Positions 9,448 to 18,794 of a stretch of 64,000 nt of DNA are shown piece by piece. How positions within the stretch are numbered: the first letter of the stretch is position 1; each line of letters begins with the position of its first letter. The position numbers and the translations under genes are program-made. Location: positions 2,685,066-2,749,065 of the forward strand of contig NZ_NJGY01000001.1 of NCBI RefSeq assembly GCF_002250505.1. Reading direction: 5' to 3'. A model generated the notes under the pieces. That model saw nothing but the letters and a program-made list of their open reading frames with translations, searched no databases and was not told the origin of the DNA. The DNA comes from Janthinobacterium sp. PC23-8. Lineage in GTDB: Bacteria > Pseudomonadota > Gammaproteobacteria > Burkholderiales > Burkholderiaceae_D.

Positions 9448-10887
9448 ATGCCCGAGATCTCGTCTCCCACCGCCGCGCATTCTGCCCTCGCCACCCCCGA
9501 TCCGGCTGCTGCGCTGGCTGGTCTGCTCGCAAGCGTCGGCTTGCCGGCCAGCGCGGCTCGGCGAGCCCGCCTCACCGGTGCCGACCCCGTGCTGCCCTCG
9601 TCCTTCGCCGTCGGTACCGCATCGCAGGTGGTGGTGGCGACCGCAGCCCTTGCCGCCACGGAGTTGGGCACGCTGCGTGGCCAACTACCGCAGCTCGTGT
9701 CGGTGGATATGCGGCATGCCGCGCTCGAATGCACTGGCTGGTTTACTGTCAACGGACAGGCGATCGACGCCAGGGACCGCTTTTCGGGTATTTATCGCAC
9801 CGCCGACGGGGCGGTGCGTATCCATGCCAACTTCGCACACCACCGCGATGGGGCGCTGAGGCTGCTGAGGCTGGACCCAGCTACCGCGCACCCGTCTGAT
9901 GCCGAGCAGGCGCTGCGGTCGTGGCGCGCGCTGGAGTTCGAGACCGCTGCGGCGCAAGCGGGCCTGGTCGTCACCGCCCTGCGCAGTTTCGACAACTGGG
10001 ACGCTACCCCACAAGGCCAGGCGCTGGCGACGCAGCCGCTGCTGACCGTCACTCGCATAGGCGATGCAGCGCCGCTGCCGCTGCCGCCGCTGGGAGCGGC
10101 AGCGCGCCCGCTGTCGGGTGTCCGGGTCCTGGAATTGACCCGTATTCTGGCCGGGCCAGTGGGAGGGCGCACCCTGGCGGCCCACGGCGCGGACGTGTTG
10201 CTGCTCAACGCGCCGCACCTGCCCAACATCAGCGCGATTGCCGACACCAGCCGTGGCAAGCGCTCGGCACTGCTGGATCTTCGAGAGCCTTCCGGGCGCG
10301 CGGCGCTGGAAGCCTTGCTGCGCGATGCCCATGTGTTTGTGCAGGGCTACCGACCCGGCGCGCTGGCTGATCTCGGCTACGGCCCGCAGCAGGTGGCTGC
10401 GGCGCGGCCGGGTATCGTCTACGTTTCCCTCTCGGCGTACGGCACCCAAGGGCCATGGGCGGACCGGCGAGGTTTTGATTCGTTGATACAGACGGCCATG
10501 GGTTTTAACGTGGCAGAGCGCGAGGCGGCGGGCGACGGCAAGCTGCGCCCACTGCCCATGCAGATGCTCGATGAGGCGACCGGCTACCTGATCGCGGCAG
10601 GCACGGCGCAGGCCCTGCGCCGACAGCAGATGGAAGGCGGAAGTTGGCTCGTACAGCTGTCACTGGCGCAGACGGGCCAGTGGCTGCGTGGCTTGGGCCG
10701 GGTGGCCGACGGATTTCGAGCGCCGCTGCACGCCTCTTGCCGGGACGACATGCTGCCCTGGATGCAGACAGTGGAATCCGGCTTTGGCCGACTGGAGGTA
10801 TTGCGCCACAGCGCGGTGCTGGAGCGCACGCCTGCAGGTTGGGACCGACCAGCGATGCCACCGGGAAGCCATCGCGCTACTTGGTAG
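9448..10887 (+). CDS. CaiB/BaiF family CoA-transferase
   Basis: 479-residue class III CoA-transferase, which moves CoA between carboxylic acids through an aspartyl-CoA intermediate. Family marks are LSGVRVLELTRILAGPVGGRTLAAHGADV (about 220-250), KRSALLDLREPSGRAALEALL, YVSLSAYGTQGPWADRRGFDSLIQTAMG with the probable catalytic Asp in GFDS, and PMQMLDEATGYLIAAG. About 210 extra N-terminal residues resemble a second, degenerate copy of the fold, as seen in longer members. AAAGG precedes the ATG at a good distance. The substrate is unknown. It follows the transporter remnant by 12 bases and may have been co-transcribed with the MarR gene. Confidence 0.85.
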   Translation: MPEISSPTAAHSALATPDPAAALAGLLASVGLPASAARRARLTGADPVLPSSFAVGTASQVVVATAALAATELGTLRGQLPQLVSVDMRHAALECTGWFTVNGQAIDARDRFSGIYRTADGAVRIHANFAHHRDGALRLLRLDPATAHPSDAEQALRSWRALEFETAAAQAGLVVTALRSFDNWDATPQGQALATQPLLTVTRIGDAAPLPLPPLGAAARPLSGVRVLELTRILAGPVGGRTLAAHGADVLLLNAPHLPNISAIADTSRGKRSALLDLREPSGRAALEALLRDAHVFVQGYRPGALADLGYGPQQVAAARPGIVYVSLSAYGTQGPWADRRGFDSLIQTAMGFNVAEREAAGDGKLRPLPMQMLDEATGYLIAAGTAQALRRQQMEGGSWLVQLSLAQTGQWLRGLGRVADGFRAPLHASCRDDMLPWMQTVESGFGRLEVLRHSAVLERTPAGWDRPAMPPGSHRATW

Positions 10888-11000
10888 GCGATGGTGGGAC
10901 AGGTGAGTACTGTTCAATAACGTCACGTGAGGTCTTTCGGGTTGGTTGGGGGCGCTGGGGGTGACAGACAGGTGGAGGCGCTCGACCTGGCTTTCTATAT

Positions 11001-11019
11001 GAGAATAATTGTCATTATC
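11001..11019. promoter_or_regulatory. Fur box-like site
   Basis: GAGAATAATTGTCATTATC matches 15 of 19 positions of the classic consensus GATAATGATAATCATTATC. Fur with Fe(II) represses iron-uptake genes. The nearest downstream gene is galM, 185 bp away, which is not an iron gene, so the site appears orphaned. Confidence 0.55.
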
Positions 11020-11074
11020 AAAATATCTTTTCGGCCTGTCAATCAATGTCGCGCTCGATGTGACGTTCACGTGC

Positions 11075-11093
11075 ATATCCAAACCGATATCAC
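11075..11093. promoter_or_regulatory. Putative sugar-regulon operator upstream of galM
   Basis: The site shares the pattern ATATnnAAAnnGATATCAC (all 15 defined positions) with the site before the ABC importer at 17691-17709. It lies about 110 bp before galM. The LysR regulator at the end of the locus is the likely binder. Confidence 0.5.
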
Positions 11094-11204
11094 ATGGCCA
11101 CAAAAAATGATTGGCGCGCCACCATGCCAGCCCCTAAGATCAACGCAGGCACGCGCACGACCGTGTAGCCAACCAATAAAAACCAGACCGAGACGACCCC
11201 TGCC

Positions 11205-12278
11205 ATGCATACCGACGCTGCTGTTCTTTCCGTGACCTCCATGCCTTTCGGCAAGCTGCCCGACGGTTCTGCCGTGACCGCCTACACGCTGACTAACCGC
11301 CACGGCATGCAGGTCAAAGTGCTCGATTTTGGCGCCATCATCAGCGAGCTCCATGTGCCTGACCGCGAAGGCAAGGCGGCCGACGTGGTGCTGGGCTTTG
11401 ACAGCATCGAACCCTATTTGAGCAACAAGGCTTTCCTGGGGGCCTTGATCGGGCGCTTCGGCAACCGCATCGCCAGGGGCCAGTTCAGCCTCGATGGCAA
11501 GCATTACCAGCTGGCGGTCAACAATGCGCCGAACCATCTGCATGGCGGCGAGCAGGGCTTTCACCAGGTGCTGTGGCAGGCCGTGCCGTTTGAAACGAAC
11601 GAGGCGGTCGGCATTACCTTCACGCGCAGCAGCCTGGACGGAGAAGATGGTTATCCGGGCAAGCTCGATGTGTCGGTGGTCTATGAACTGAATAACGACA
11701 ATGCCTTGACCCTGCGCTACCATGCCGTGACCGACCAGGCCACGCCCGTCAACCTGACCAACCACAGCTATTTCAACCTGGCGGGGCAGGGCGATATTTT
11801 GTCGCACCAGATCGTCATCCACGCCGACCGCTACACGCCGGTCGACGCGGGTTCGATTCCTGTCGGCGAACTGGCCGATGTGGCCGGCACGCCATTCGAC
11901 CTGCGCGCAGCCACCGCCATCGGTGCCGGCCTGGCGGCGGACCATCCGCAAATCGCCATCGGCCGCGGGTATGACCATAACTTCGTGCTCAACAAACAGG
12001 CAGGCCAGGCGCTGAGCCTGGCAGCGCTGGTCCACGAGCCGCAATCGGGGCGCGTGATGCAGGTTTATACAGAAGAGCCCGGCGTGCAGTTTTACTCTGG
12101 CAACTTCCTCGACGGCAGCGCGCAGGGCAAGGGCCTGGTTCACCGCCACCGCAGCGCCTTTTGCCTGGAAACCCAGCATTTTCCCGACTCGCCCAATCAT
12201 CCGCACTTCCCGGACTGCATTCTGCGGCCGGGCGAGGTGTATCAGACGCAGACGGTGTACCGGTTTTCTGCCGAATAA
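11205..12278 (+). CDS. galM: Aldose 1-epimerase (galactose mutarotase)
   Basis: 357-residue cytoplasmic mutarotase that interconverts alpha and beta anomers of aldoses such as D-galactose or L-arabinose, feeding the dehydrogenase that acts on one anomer. Family motifs are present: LDFGAIISELHVPDREG near the start, GRFGNRIARGQFSLDG, NNAPNHLHGG with a substrate-binding His, NLTNHSYFNLAG with the catalytic His, and YTEEPGVQFYSGNFLDG with the catalytic Glu. Length is normal. The ribosome-binding site is weak. It is the first gene of the sugar locus and is separated from the dehydratase gene by a hairpin and a second operator-like site. Confidence 0.92.
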   Translation: MHTDAAVLSVTSMPFGKLPDGSAVTAYTLTNRHGMQVKVLDFGAIISELHVPDREGKAADVVLGFDSIEPYLSNKAFLGALIGRFGNRIARGQFSLDGKHYQLAVNNAPNHLHGGEQGFHQVLWQAVPFETNEAVGITFTRSSLDGEDGYPGKLDVSVVYELNNDNALTLRYHAVTDQATPVNLTNHSYFNLAGQGDILSHQIVIHADRYTPVDAGSIPVGELADVAGTPFDLRAATAIGAGLAADHPQIAIGRGYDHNFVLNKQAGQALSLAALVHEPQSGRVMQVYTEEPGVQFYSGNFLDGSAQGKGLVHRHRSAFCLETQHFPDSPNHPHFPDCILRPGEVYQTQTVYRFSAE

Positions 12279-12299
12279 GCCAGGAGCTCCAAATCGCGG

Positions 12300-12323
12300 T
12301 CACGCCCTGCTTGCAGGGCGTGA
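12300..12323. terminator. Strong hairpin after galM
   Basis: Perfect 11-bp inverted repeat (12300-12310 and 12313-12323, core CACGCCCTGC) with a two-base centre, 22 bp past the galM stop. No T-run follows, so it is a weak intrinsic terminator at best; it may instead block 3' decay. Confidence 0.4.
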
Positions 12324-12336
12324 TGGTTGCCACTGT

Positions 12337-12356
12337 CGATATTCATTTCGGTATCG
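12337..12356. promoter_or_regulatory. Putative sugar-regulon operator upstream of the dehydratase operon
   Basis: CGATATTCATTTCGGTATCG carries CGATA and TATCG arms and aligns with the galM and importer sites at most core positions (ATAT, G, TATC). It lies about 110 bp before the dehydratase start, the same distance as the site before galM. Confidence 0.45.
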
Positions 12357-12464
12357 AAACGCTATAAAAATTGATTGGAAAGGCATGACGCCTTTCTTTA
12401 GTATCGCCACATCGCTGCCCGGGCCGATTGTTGTGATCGGGCATGGCACAACCAGGAGAATGGC

Positions 12465-14207
12465 ATGTCTGACACAAAAAAGAAGGTAACACTGCGCTCG
12501 GCCGAGTGGTTTGGCTCGCAGGACAAGAACGGTTTCATGTATCGCAGCTGGATGAAAAACCAGGGCATTCCTGACCATGAATTCCAGGGCAAACCGATTA
12601 TCGGCATCTGCAACACCTGGTCCGAACTGACCCCGTGCAATGCGCACTTCCGCAAGCTGGCCGAGCACGTCAAGCGCGGCATCCTGGAAGCGGGCGGCTT
12701 TCCCGTCGAATTTCCGGTCTTCTCGAACGGCGAATCGAATTTGCGCCCGACCGCCATGCTGACGCGTAACCTGGCCTCGATCGACGTGGAAGAATCGATC
12801 CGCGGCAATCCGATGGACGGCGTGGTGCTGCTGGTCGGCTGCGACAAGACTACCCCGGCGTTGCTGATGGGCGCCGCTTCGGTCGATATTCCCACCATTG
12901 TCGTGACCGGCGGCCCCATGCTGAACGGCAAATTGAACGGCAAGAACATCGGTTCGGGCACGGCCGTGTGGCAGTTGCACGAGCAGGTCAAGGGCGGTGA
13001 AATCTCCATGCACGAATTTTTGGCCGCCGAAGCGGGCCACTCGCGCTCGGCCGGCACCTGCAACACCATGGGCACCGCCTCGACCATGGCCTGCATGGCC
13101 GAGTCGCTGGGCACCTCGCTGCCGCACAATGCCGCCATTCCGGCCGTTGACGCGCGCCGCTATGTGCTGGCGCACATGTCGGGCATCCGCATCGTCGAAA
13201 TGGTCCGCGAAGACCTGAAACTGTCAAAGATCCTGACCAAGGAAAATTTTGAAAACGCCATTCGCGTCAACGCCGCCATCGGCGGCTCGACCAATGCCGT
13301 GATCCACCTGAAAGCGATTGCCGGCCGTATCGGCGTCGACCTGGAACTGGAAGACTGGACCCGCGTGGGCCGTGGCATGCCGACCATCGTCGACCTGCTG
13401 CCTTCGGGCCGCTTCCTGATGGAAGAGTTTTATTACGCGGGCGGCTTGCCGGCCGTGATCCGCCGCATGGGCGACGGCAATCTGCTGCCCAACCCGGACG
13501 CGTTGACCGTCAACGGCAAAAGCCTGTGGGAAAACTGCAAGGATGCGCCGATCTACGACGACGAAGTGGTGCGCACGCTGGACAACCCCTTGTTGAAAGA
13601 CGGCGGCATCTGCATCCTGCGCGGCAATCTGGCGCCACGCGGCGCGGTACTGAAACCGTCGGCCGCCACGCCGGCGCTGATGCAGCACCGTGGCCGTGCC
13701 GTGGTGTTCGAAGACTTCGAGCACTACAAGTCGCGCATCATGGACCCGACCCTGGAAGTGGACAAGGACTCGGTGCTGGTGATGAAAAACTGCGGCCCGA
13801 AAGGGTATCCCGGCATGGCCGAAGTGGGCAACATGGGCCTGCCGCCCAAACTGCTGGCAGCCGGCGTCAAGGACATGGTGCGCATTTCCGACGCGCGCAT
13901 GAGCGGCACCGCCTACGGCACCGTGGTGCTGCACGTGGCGCCCGAAGCGATGGCTGGCGGCCCGCTGGGCATCGTGCAGGACGGCGACTGGATTACCCTG
14001 GACTGCGCCGGCGGCCTGCTGAACCTTGACATCACCGACGAAGAAATGGCGGCCCGCCAGGCGGTCCGTGTACGCGGCAGCGCGCCAGGTCCGAAGAGCG
14101 GCTACCAGCAGCTGTATATCGAACACGTGCTGCAGGCCGATGAAGGCTGCGACTTCGACTTCCTGGTCGGCCCGCGCGGTTCGGCCGTGCCACGCCATTC
14201 ACACTAA
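12465..14207 (+). CDS. araC: IlvD/Edd family dehydratase, probable L-arabonate dehydratase
   Basis: 580-residue [2Fe-2S] sugar-acid dehydratase predicted to convert L-arabonate (or D-galactonate/D-fuconate) to the 2-keto-3-deoxy acid. Cluster-ligand cysteines fit the family: C58 in TPCN, C126 in GCDKTTPA and C199 in AGTCNTMG. Length matches L-arabonate dehydratases rather than the slightly longer phosphogluconate dehydratase or shorter dihydroxyacid dehydratase. An AGGAG site precedes the ATG. It opens an operon with the AraD1/GguC-type gene, aldehyde dehydrogenase and SDR. The symbol follows the Azospirillum pathway nomenclature and is not the enteric regulator AraC. The exact sugar acid cannot be fixed from sequence alone. 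Confidence 0.85.
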   Translation: MSDTKKKVTLRSAEWFGSQDKNGFMYRSWMKNQGIPDHEFQGKPIIGICNTWSELTPCNAHFRKLAEHVKRGILEAGGFPVEFPVFSNGESNLRPTAMLTRNLASIDVEESIRGNPMDGVVLLVGCDKTTPALLMGAASVDIPTIVVTGGPMLNGKLNGKNIGSGTAVWQLHEQVKGGEISMHEFLAAEAGHSRSAGTCNTMGTASTMACMAESLGTSLPHNAAIPAVDARRYVLAHMSGIRIVEMVREDLKLSKILTKENFENAIRVNAAIGGSTNAVIHLKAIAGRIGVDLELEDWTRVGRGMPTIVDLLPSGRFLMEEFYYAGGLPAVIRRMGDGNLLPNPDALTVNGKSLWENCKDAPIYDDEVVRTLDNPLLKDGGICILRGNLAPRGAVLKPSAATPALMQHRGRAVVFEDFEHYKSRIMDPTLEVDKDSVLVMKNCGPKGYPGMAEVGNMGLPPKLLAAGVKDMVRISDARMSGTAYGTVVLHVAPEAMAGGPLGIVQDGDWITLDCAGGLLNLDITDEEMAARQAVRVRGSAPGPKSGYQQLYIEHVLQADEGCDFDFLVGPRGSAVPRHSH

Positions 14208-14222
14208 GCGAGAGAAACTGAC

Positions 14223-15215
14223 ATGTTGCTGATTCAATTCAAGAACGAAAACGGCGGCCGCCAGGTCGGCCTGCTGCAAGACGATGTCGTCACCATCATC
14301 GACGGCTACGACAGCACCTATGCGCTGGCGCAAGACGCCATCCGCACGAAAACCGGTCTGGTTGACCTGGTCAACGCCAGGCTCGGCACCGCGACCGCTT
14401 CCTACGAGCAAATAGCCGCTGCCGGCCGCATCCTGCCACCGCTCGACCATGCCGACGAAGCGCACTGCTACGTGACGGGCACCGGCCTGACCCACCTGGG
14501 CAGCGCTGGCGCGCGCGACGCCATGCACAAGAAAATCGGCGGCGACGCCGATTCCTTGAGCGACTCGATGAAAATGTTCCGCCTGGGCGTGGAAGGCGGC
14601 AAGCCTGCCGCTGGCACCGCCGGCGCCCAGCCTGAATGGTTTTACAAGGGCGACGGCTCGATCGTGCGCGCCGGCGGCCAGCCGCTGGGCATGCCCGACT
14701 TTGCGCTCGACGGCGGCGAAGAGCCGGAAATTGCCGGCCTGTACGTGATCGGCGACGACGGCCAGCCGTATCGCGTCGGCTATGCGATCGGCAATGAATT
14801 TTCGGATCACGTCACCGAACGCCAGAACTATCTGTACCTGGCGCACTCGAAACTGCGCATGTGCAGCGTCGGCCCGGCCCTGCTGGTGGGCGAGCTGCCC
14901 GAGCATATCGACGGTACCTCGCGCGTGCTGGACGCGTCCGGCAAGGTGCGCTGGGAAAAGGCGTTTGTCAGTGGCGAAACGAATATGTCGCACACGATTG
15001 CCAACCTGGAACACCATCACTTCAAATACCCGCTGTTCAAGCGTGCGGGCGATGTGCATGTACACTTCTTCGGCACGGCCACCTTGAGCTTTGCCGACGG
15101 CGTGACGGTGGCGCCGGGCGAAACGTTTGAAGTCGAGGCGCCTGCCTTTGGCCCTGCGCTGTCGAACCGCCTCGAAATCTTCCCTACCGAATTTGCGAAA
15201 GTGAGCACATTATGA
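14223..15215 (+). CDS. AraD1/GguC-type fumarylacetoacetate hydrolase-fold protein, probable 2-keto-3-deoxy-L-arabonate dehydratase
   Basis: 330-residue protein of the AraD1/GguC group, whose genes travel with ChvE/GguAB-type importers and L-arabonate dehydratases. Its likely reaction is dehydration of 2-keto-3-deoxy-L-arabonate to 2-oxoglutarate semialdehyde. Visible motifs include [14 protein letters not shown], a metal-site-like [14 protein letters not shown] (acidic residues as in the FAH fold), [13 protein letters not shown] and a closing [17 protein letters not shown]. The classical AraD is a DHDPS-type lyase, which is absent here, so this gene fills that step by context. It is 15 bases after the dehydratase and overlaps the aldehyde dehydrogenase by ATGA. 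Confidence 0.75.
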   Translation: MLLIQFKNENGGRQVGLLQDDVVTIIDGYDSTYALAQDAIRTKTGLVDLVNARLGTATASYEQIAAAGRILPPLDHADEAHCYVTGTGLTHLGSAGARDAMHKKIGGDADSLSDSMKMFRLGVEGGKPAAGTAGAQPEWFYKGDGSIVRAGGQPLGMPDFALDGGEEPEIAGLYVIGDDGQPYRVGYAIGNEFSDHVTERQNYLYLAHSKLRMCSVGPALLVGELPEHIDGTSRVLDASGKVRWEKAFVSGETNMSHTIANLEHHHFKYPLFKRAGDVHVHFFGTATLSFADGVTVAPGETFEVEAPAFGPALSNRLEIFPTEFAKVSTL

Positions 15216-16789
15216 GTTTCAATATCACAGGCGAAGCCCTGATCGGCGGCGTCGCCGTCAAAGGTACCGGCGCCAACTTTGAAGCGTGGGATCCGGCCGC
15301 GCGCGCGCATATCGCGCCGTCGTTCCAGACCGTCGACGCCAACCAGATCGACCAGGCCTGCCGCCTGGCCGAAGCCGCGTTCGACACCTACCGCGCCACC
15401 AGCGATAGCGAGCGCGCTGCCTTCCTCGACACCATCGCCGAGCAGATCCTGGCCATCGGCGACGAGCTGATCGTGCGCGCCATGAGCGAAAGCGGCTTGC
15501 CGCGCGTGCGCCTGGAAGGCGAACGCGGCCGTACCGTGGGCCAGCTGAAACTGTTCGCCGGCCTGCTGCGCGAAGGTTCCTGGACTGACGCCCGCCTCGA
15601 CACCGCTTTGCCGGACCGCACTCCGCCACGCCCCGACCTGCGCCTGCGCATGATCGGCCTGGGCCCGGTCGCCGTGTTCGGCGCCAGCAACTTCCCGCTG
15701 GCCTTCTCGGTTGCCGGTGGCGATACCGCCTCGGCCCTGGCTGCCGGTTGCCCGGTGGTCCTGAAAGCCCACCCGGCCCACCCTGGCACTTCCGAACTGG
15801 TGGCGCGCGCCATCGTCAAGGCCGTTGAAATTGCCAAGCTGCCCGCTGGCGTATTCGCCTTGCTGACCGGCATCGGCAACGATCTCGGCCAGGACCTGGT
15901 GGCCCATCCCGCCATCCAGGCGGTGGGTTTCACGGGTTCGCGCGCCGGTGGCCTGGCGCTGATGAAAGTGGCGGCCAACCGTCCACAACCGATTCCTGTG
16001 TACGCAGAAATGAGCAGCATTAACCCGGTGTTCGTGTTGCCGCAGGCGCTGGCCGCCCGTGGCGCCGCGATCGCCGCCGGCTTTGCCGGTTCGCTGACGA
16101 TGGGCGTGGGCCAGTTCTGCACCAATCCCGGCCTGGTGCTCGGTTTGGAAGGTCCGCAATTTTCCGCCTTTGCCGCCGTCGCCGCCGAAGCGCTGGCCCC
16201 TAGCCCGGCCGGCACCATGCTGACGGCCGGCATCGCCAGCAGCTACGTCAAGGGTGTCGCCAACCTGGCGCAGCACGCCGACGTGCAACCGCTGGTGCAG
16301 AACACGGGTGAAGAAGGCAAGGGCGCCGCCGCCCTGTTCGTCACTTCAGGCGAGGCGTTTTTGGCCAGGCACGACCTGCGCGACGAAGTGTTCGGCCCGG
16401 TCTCGCTGCTGGTGGCCTGCCGCGATATCGCGCAGCTGGTGGAAATTACGGAAAGTTTGGAAGGGCAATTGACGGCGACCCTGCAAATGGACCAGGGCGA
16501 CCTGGACGACGCACGCCGTTTGCTGCCGGCGCTGGAACGCCGCGTCGGCCGCATCCTGGCCAACGGTTTCCCGACCGGCGTGGAAGTGTCGACCGCCATG
16601 GTGCATGGCGGCCCGTTCCCGGCCACCTCGGACGGGCGCAGTACTTCGGTCGGCACGGCGGCGATCAACCGCTTTTTGCGTCCGGTGTCGTACCAGAACC
16701 TGCTGCAGGACCTGCTGCCCGAATCGCTGCGTGACGGCAATCCGCTGGGGATCTGGCGCCGCAAGGACGGCGTCCTGGGCAAAGAGTAA
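15212..16789 (+). CDS. NADP-dependent aldehyde dehydrogenase, probable 2-oxoglutarate semialdehyde dehydrogenase
   Basis: 525-residue aldehyde dehydrogenase. It carries the family catalytic set: Asn in [11 protein letters not shown], the Rossmann-like GFTGSRAGG, Glu in [11 protein letters not shown] and nucleophilic Cys in [10 protein letters not shown]. Length of about 525 and the [10 protein letters not shown] segment fit the 2-oxoglutarate semialdehyde dehydrogenase branch used in oxidative pentose and hexarate pathways. The product, 2-oxoglutarate, enters the TCA cycle. It is translationally coupled to the upstream gene and lies 31 bases before the SDR gene. Confidence 0.88.
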   Translation: MSFNITGEALIGGVAVKGTGANFEAWDPAARAHIAPSFQTVDANQIDQACRLAEAAFDTYRATSDSERAAFLDTIAEQILAIGDELIVRAMSESGLPRVRLEGERGRTVGQLKLFAGLLREGSWTDARLDTALPDRTPPRPDLRLRMIGLGPVAVFGASNFPLAFSVAGGDTASALAAGCPVVLKAHPAHPGTSELVARAIVKAVEIAKLPAGVFALLTGIGNDLGQDLVAHPAIQAVGFTGSRAGGLALMKVAANRPQPIPVYAEMSSINPVFVLPQALAARGAAIAAGFAGSLTMGVGQFCTNPGLVLGLEGPQFSAFAAVAAEALAPSPAGTMLTAGIASSYVKGVANLAQHADVQPLVQNTGEEGKGAAALFVTSGEAFLARHDLRDEVFGPVSLLVACRDIAQLVEITESLEGQLTATLQMDQGDLDDARRLLPALERRVGRILANGFPTGVEVSTAMVHGGPFPATSDGRSTSVGTAAINRFLRPVSYQNLLQDLLPESLRDGNPLGIWRRKDGVLGKE

Positions 16790-16820
16790 GCATCAAGCAC
16801 GGTAAAACAGTGGAGAGCAG

Positions 16821-17588
16821 ATGAAGCAGTTGGCAAGGTATGACAGCCTGCGCGGCAAGCGCGTATTTATCACCGGTGGCGGCAGCGGCATCGGCGAATC
16901 GATGGTGGAGGAGTTTGCCGCCCAGGGCGCGCTGGTGGCGTTTGTCGATATCGCCCGTGAAGCGAGCGAGGCCCTGTGCCGCCGCCTGGCGCACGCCGGT
17001 TTGCCCGCGCCGCTGTTTCGTCATTGCGATATTACCGATATCCCCGCCTTGCAGGCCGTCATGGCCGGCTTTGTGGCCGAGATCGGCGACTTCGACGTGC
17101 TGGTCAACAATGCCGCCAACGACCAGCGCCACCAGGCCGAAGACGTCACGCTGGAATACTGGAACGAGCGCATCGCAATCAACCAGCGGCCCATGTTCTT
17201 TACCTGCCAGGCCGTGTTCGAGGGCATGAAGCGCAGGGGCGGCGGTTCCATCATCAATGTCAGCTCGATTTCCTGGCACATGAAGGCCGGCGGCTACCCC
17301 GTCTACGCCACCACCAAGGCGGCCGTGGTGGGCCTGACGCGGGGCCTGGCGCGCGACTATGGCGCGCATCATATCCGCGTCAATACCGTCACGCCGGGCT
17401 GGGTCATGACGCAGCGCCAGATCGACCTGTGGGTCGACGACGCGGCCGAGCTGGAAATCAGCAAAAGCCAGTGCCTGCCCAGCAAGCTGATGCCGCGCGA
17501 TATTGCGGCCATGGTGCTGTTCCTCGCCTCGGACGATGGCGCCATGTGCTCGTCACAGGAATTCATCGTCGACGCCGGCTGGGTGTAA
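16821..17588 (+). CDS. SDR family oxidoreductase, probable L-arabinose/D-galactose 1-dehydrogenase
   Basis: 255-residue short-chain dehydrogenase. The NAD(P)-binding TGGGSGIGE is at about residues 14-22, the NNA motif (LVNNAAND) near 95, and the catalytic Ser and YxxxK (SSISWHMKAGGYPVYATTK) near 145-165. It ends with the usual FIVDAGWV. Context makes it the first oxidation step, sugar to lactone. A role in another step or on D-galactose/D-fucose is possible. The ribosome-binding site is GGAGAG. It is the last catabolic gene before a terminator. Confidence 0.8.
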   Translation: MKQLARYDSLRGKRVFITGGGSGIGESMVEEFAAQGALVAFVDIAREASEALCRRLAHAGLPAPLFRHCDITDIPALQAVMAGFVAEIGDFDVLVNNAANDQRHQAEDVTLEYWNERIAINQRPMFFTCQAVFEGMKRRGGGSIINVSSISWHMKAGGYPVYATTKAAVVGLTRGLARDYGAHHIRVNTVTPGWVMTQRQIDLWVDDAAELEISKSQCLPSKLMPRDIAAMVLFLASDDGAMCSSQEFIVDAGWV

Positions 17589-17618
17589 GTTCTTTTCAAA
17601 TCCCCCGTAGCACCGTTC

Positions 17619-17653
17619 GCTCCTGCCGGCAGCTTTGCCGCAGGGGCTTTTTT
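17619..17653 (+). terminator. Intrinsic terminator after the catabolic operon
   Basis: GC-rich stem (CTCCTGCCGGCA pairing with TGCCGCAGGGG, one bulge) followed by a run of six or more T. It lies 31 bp past the SDR stop and separates the enzyme operon from the importer operon. Confidence 0.75.
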
Positions 17654-17690
17654 CGTTGACCTCGCTCTGGGCTTTGTATTTTTGATACCG

Positions 17691-17709
17691 ATATATAAAT
17701 TGATATCAC
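17691..17709. promoter_or_regulatory. Putative sugar-regulon operator upstream of the ABC importer
   Basis: The site fits ATATnnAAAnnGATATCAC at every defined position, as does the site before galM, and is preceded by another GATA half-site at 17684. It lies about 115 bp before the binding-protein gene. Probable target of the LysR regulator. Confidence 0.5.
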
Positions 17710-17823
17710 CTGTGAAAAAGAATTGATTGGATGGCTATGTTGCTTTCTCCTACCATGGGTTCATAAAAAACGCCCGGCCAGGCATCCCGCCTTGCCGGTA
17801 TTCCCATAAAAATGGAGACTACA

Positions 17824-18786
17824 ATGAAATTGACACGCCGCACTCTGCTCGCCAGCGCCATGCTGCTCGCCCTGTCCGCCACCACATCCGCCTTTGCCGC
17901 CAAGCCGCTGGTGATGGGTTTCTCGCAAGTGGGTGCCGAAAGCGAATGGCGCACCGCCAATACCGTGTCGATCAAGGATGCCGCCAAGAAAGATGGCGTC
18001 ACCCTGAAATTTGCCGATGCCCAGCAAAAACAGGAAAACCAGGTCAAGGCCCTGCGCTCATTCATCGCCCAGAAAGTTGACGTGATCGCCTTTTCGCCTG
18101 TCGTCGAATCGGGCTGGGACACGGTATTGCGTGAAGCCAAGGCCGCCAAGATTCCCGTCATCCTGACCGACCGCGCCGTCAACGTCACCGACAAGTCGCT
18201 GTACGTGACCTTTATCGGTTCGGACTTCGTGGAAGAGGGCCGCCGCGCCGGCCAGTGGCTGATGGAATACGCCAAGAAAAACCCGGACACCGCGCTCAAT
18301 ATCGTCGAACTGCAAGGCACGGTCGGTTCGGCGCCGGCCATCGACCGCAAGGAAGGCTTCCAGGAAGTCATCGGCAAGAATCCGAACCTGAAGATCATCC
18401 GTTCGCAAACCGGCGACTTTACCCGCGCCAAGGGCAAGGAAGTGATGGAAGCGTTCCTGAAGGCCGAAGGCAAGAAGATCAACGTGCTGTACGCGCACAA
18501 TGACGACATGGCCATCGGCGCCATCCAGGCCATCGAAGAAGCGGGCATGAAACCGGGCAAGGACATCATCATCATTTCGATCGATGGCGTCAAAGGCGCG
18601 TTCGAAGCGATGATCGCCGGCAAGCTGAACGTGACCGTCGAGTGCAGCCCGCTGCTGGGCCCGCAACTGATGTCGATCGCGCGCGATGTGGTGGCTGGCA
18701 AACCGGTGCCAAAACGCATCACGACGGTAGAGGGCGTGTTCCCTGCCGAAGTGGCGGCCAAGGAATTTCCTAACCGTAAATACTAA
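17824..18786 (+). CDS. ytfQ: Sugar ABC transporter, periplasmic binding protein, YtfQ-like
   Basis: 320-residue periplasmic binding protein of the ribose/galactofuranose class. The N-terminal signal peptide (MKLTRRTLLASAM..., cleavage after about residue 25, AFA) fits export. The mature part starts KPLVMGFSQVGAESEWRTAN, very like the E. coli YtfQ pattern, and ligand-contact regions such as SPVVESGWDTVL, DRAVNV and YAHNDDMAIGAIQ are intact. The start at 17824 is chosen because GGAGA precedes it and the signal peptide begins there. It is the first gene of a four-gene importer. YtfQ-type proteins bind furanose sugars, and in this locus L-arabinose or arabinosides are plausible ligands. Confidence 0.85.
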   Translation: MKLTRRTLLASAMLLALSATTSAFAAKPLVMGFSQVGAESEWRTANTVSIKDAAKKDGVTLKFADAQQKQENQVKALRSFIAQKVDVIAFSPVVESGWDTVLREAKAAKIPVILTDRAVNVTDKSLYVTFIGSDFVEEGRRAGQWLMEYAKKNPDTALNIVELQGTVGSAPAIDRKEGFQEVIGKNPNLKIIRSQTGDFTRAKGKEVMEAFLKAEGKKINVLYAHNDDMAIGAIQAIEEAGMKPGKDIIIISIDGVKGAFEAMIAGKLNVTVECSPLLGPQLMSIARDVVAGKPVPKRITTVEGVFPAEVAAKEFPNRKY

Positions 18787-18794
18787 GCTTGCCG

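Larger units (their letters stand above)
10888..11204. other. Intergenic region with orphan Fur box and galM operator
   Basis: 317 bp between the CoA-transferase and galM. No gene is seen. It holds a good Fur-box match (11001-11019) and, nearer galM, an ATAT/GATATC operator-like site (11075-11093). Both are annotated separately. Confidence 0.6.

Noticed and set aside
11001..11019. Fur control of galM
   Set aside because: Site is 185 bp from a sugar gene with its own operator-like site nearer; kept only as an orphan site.
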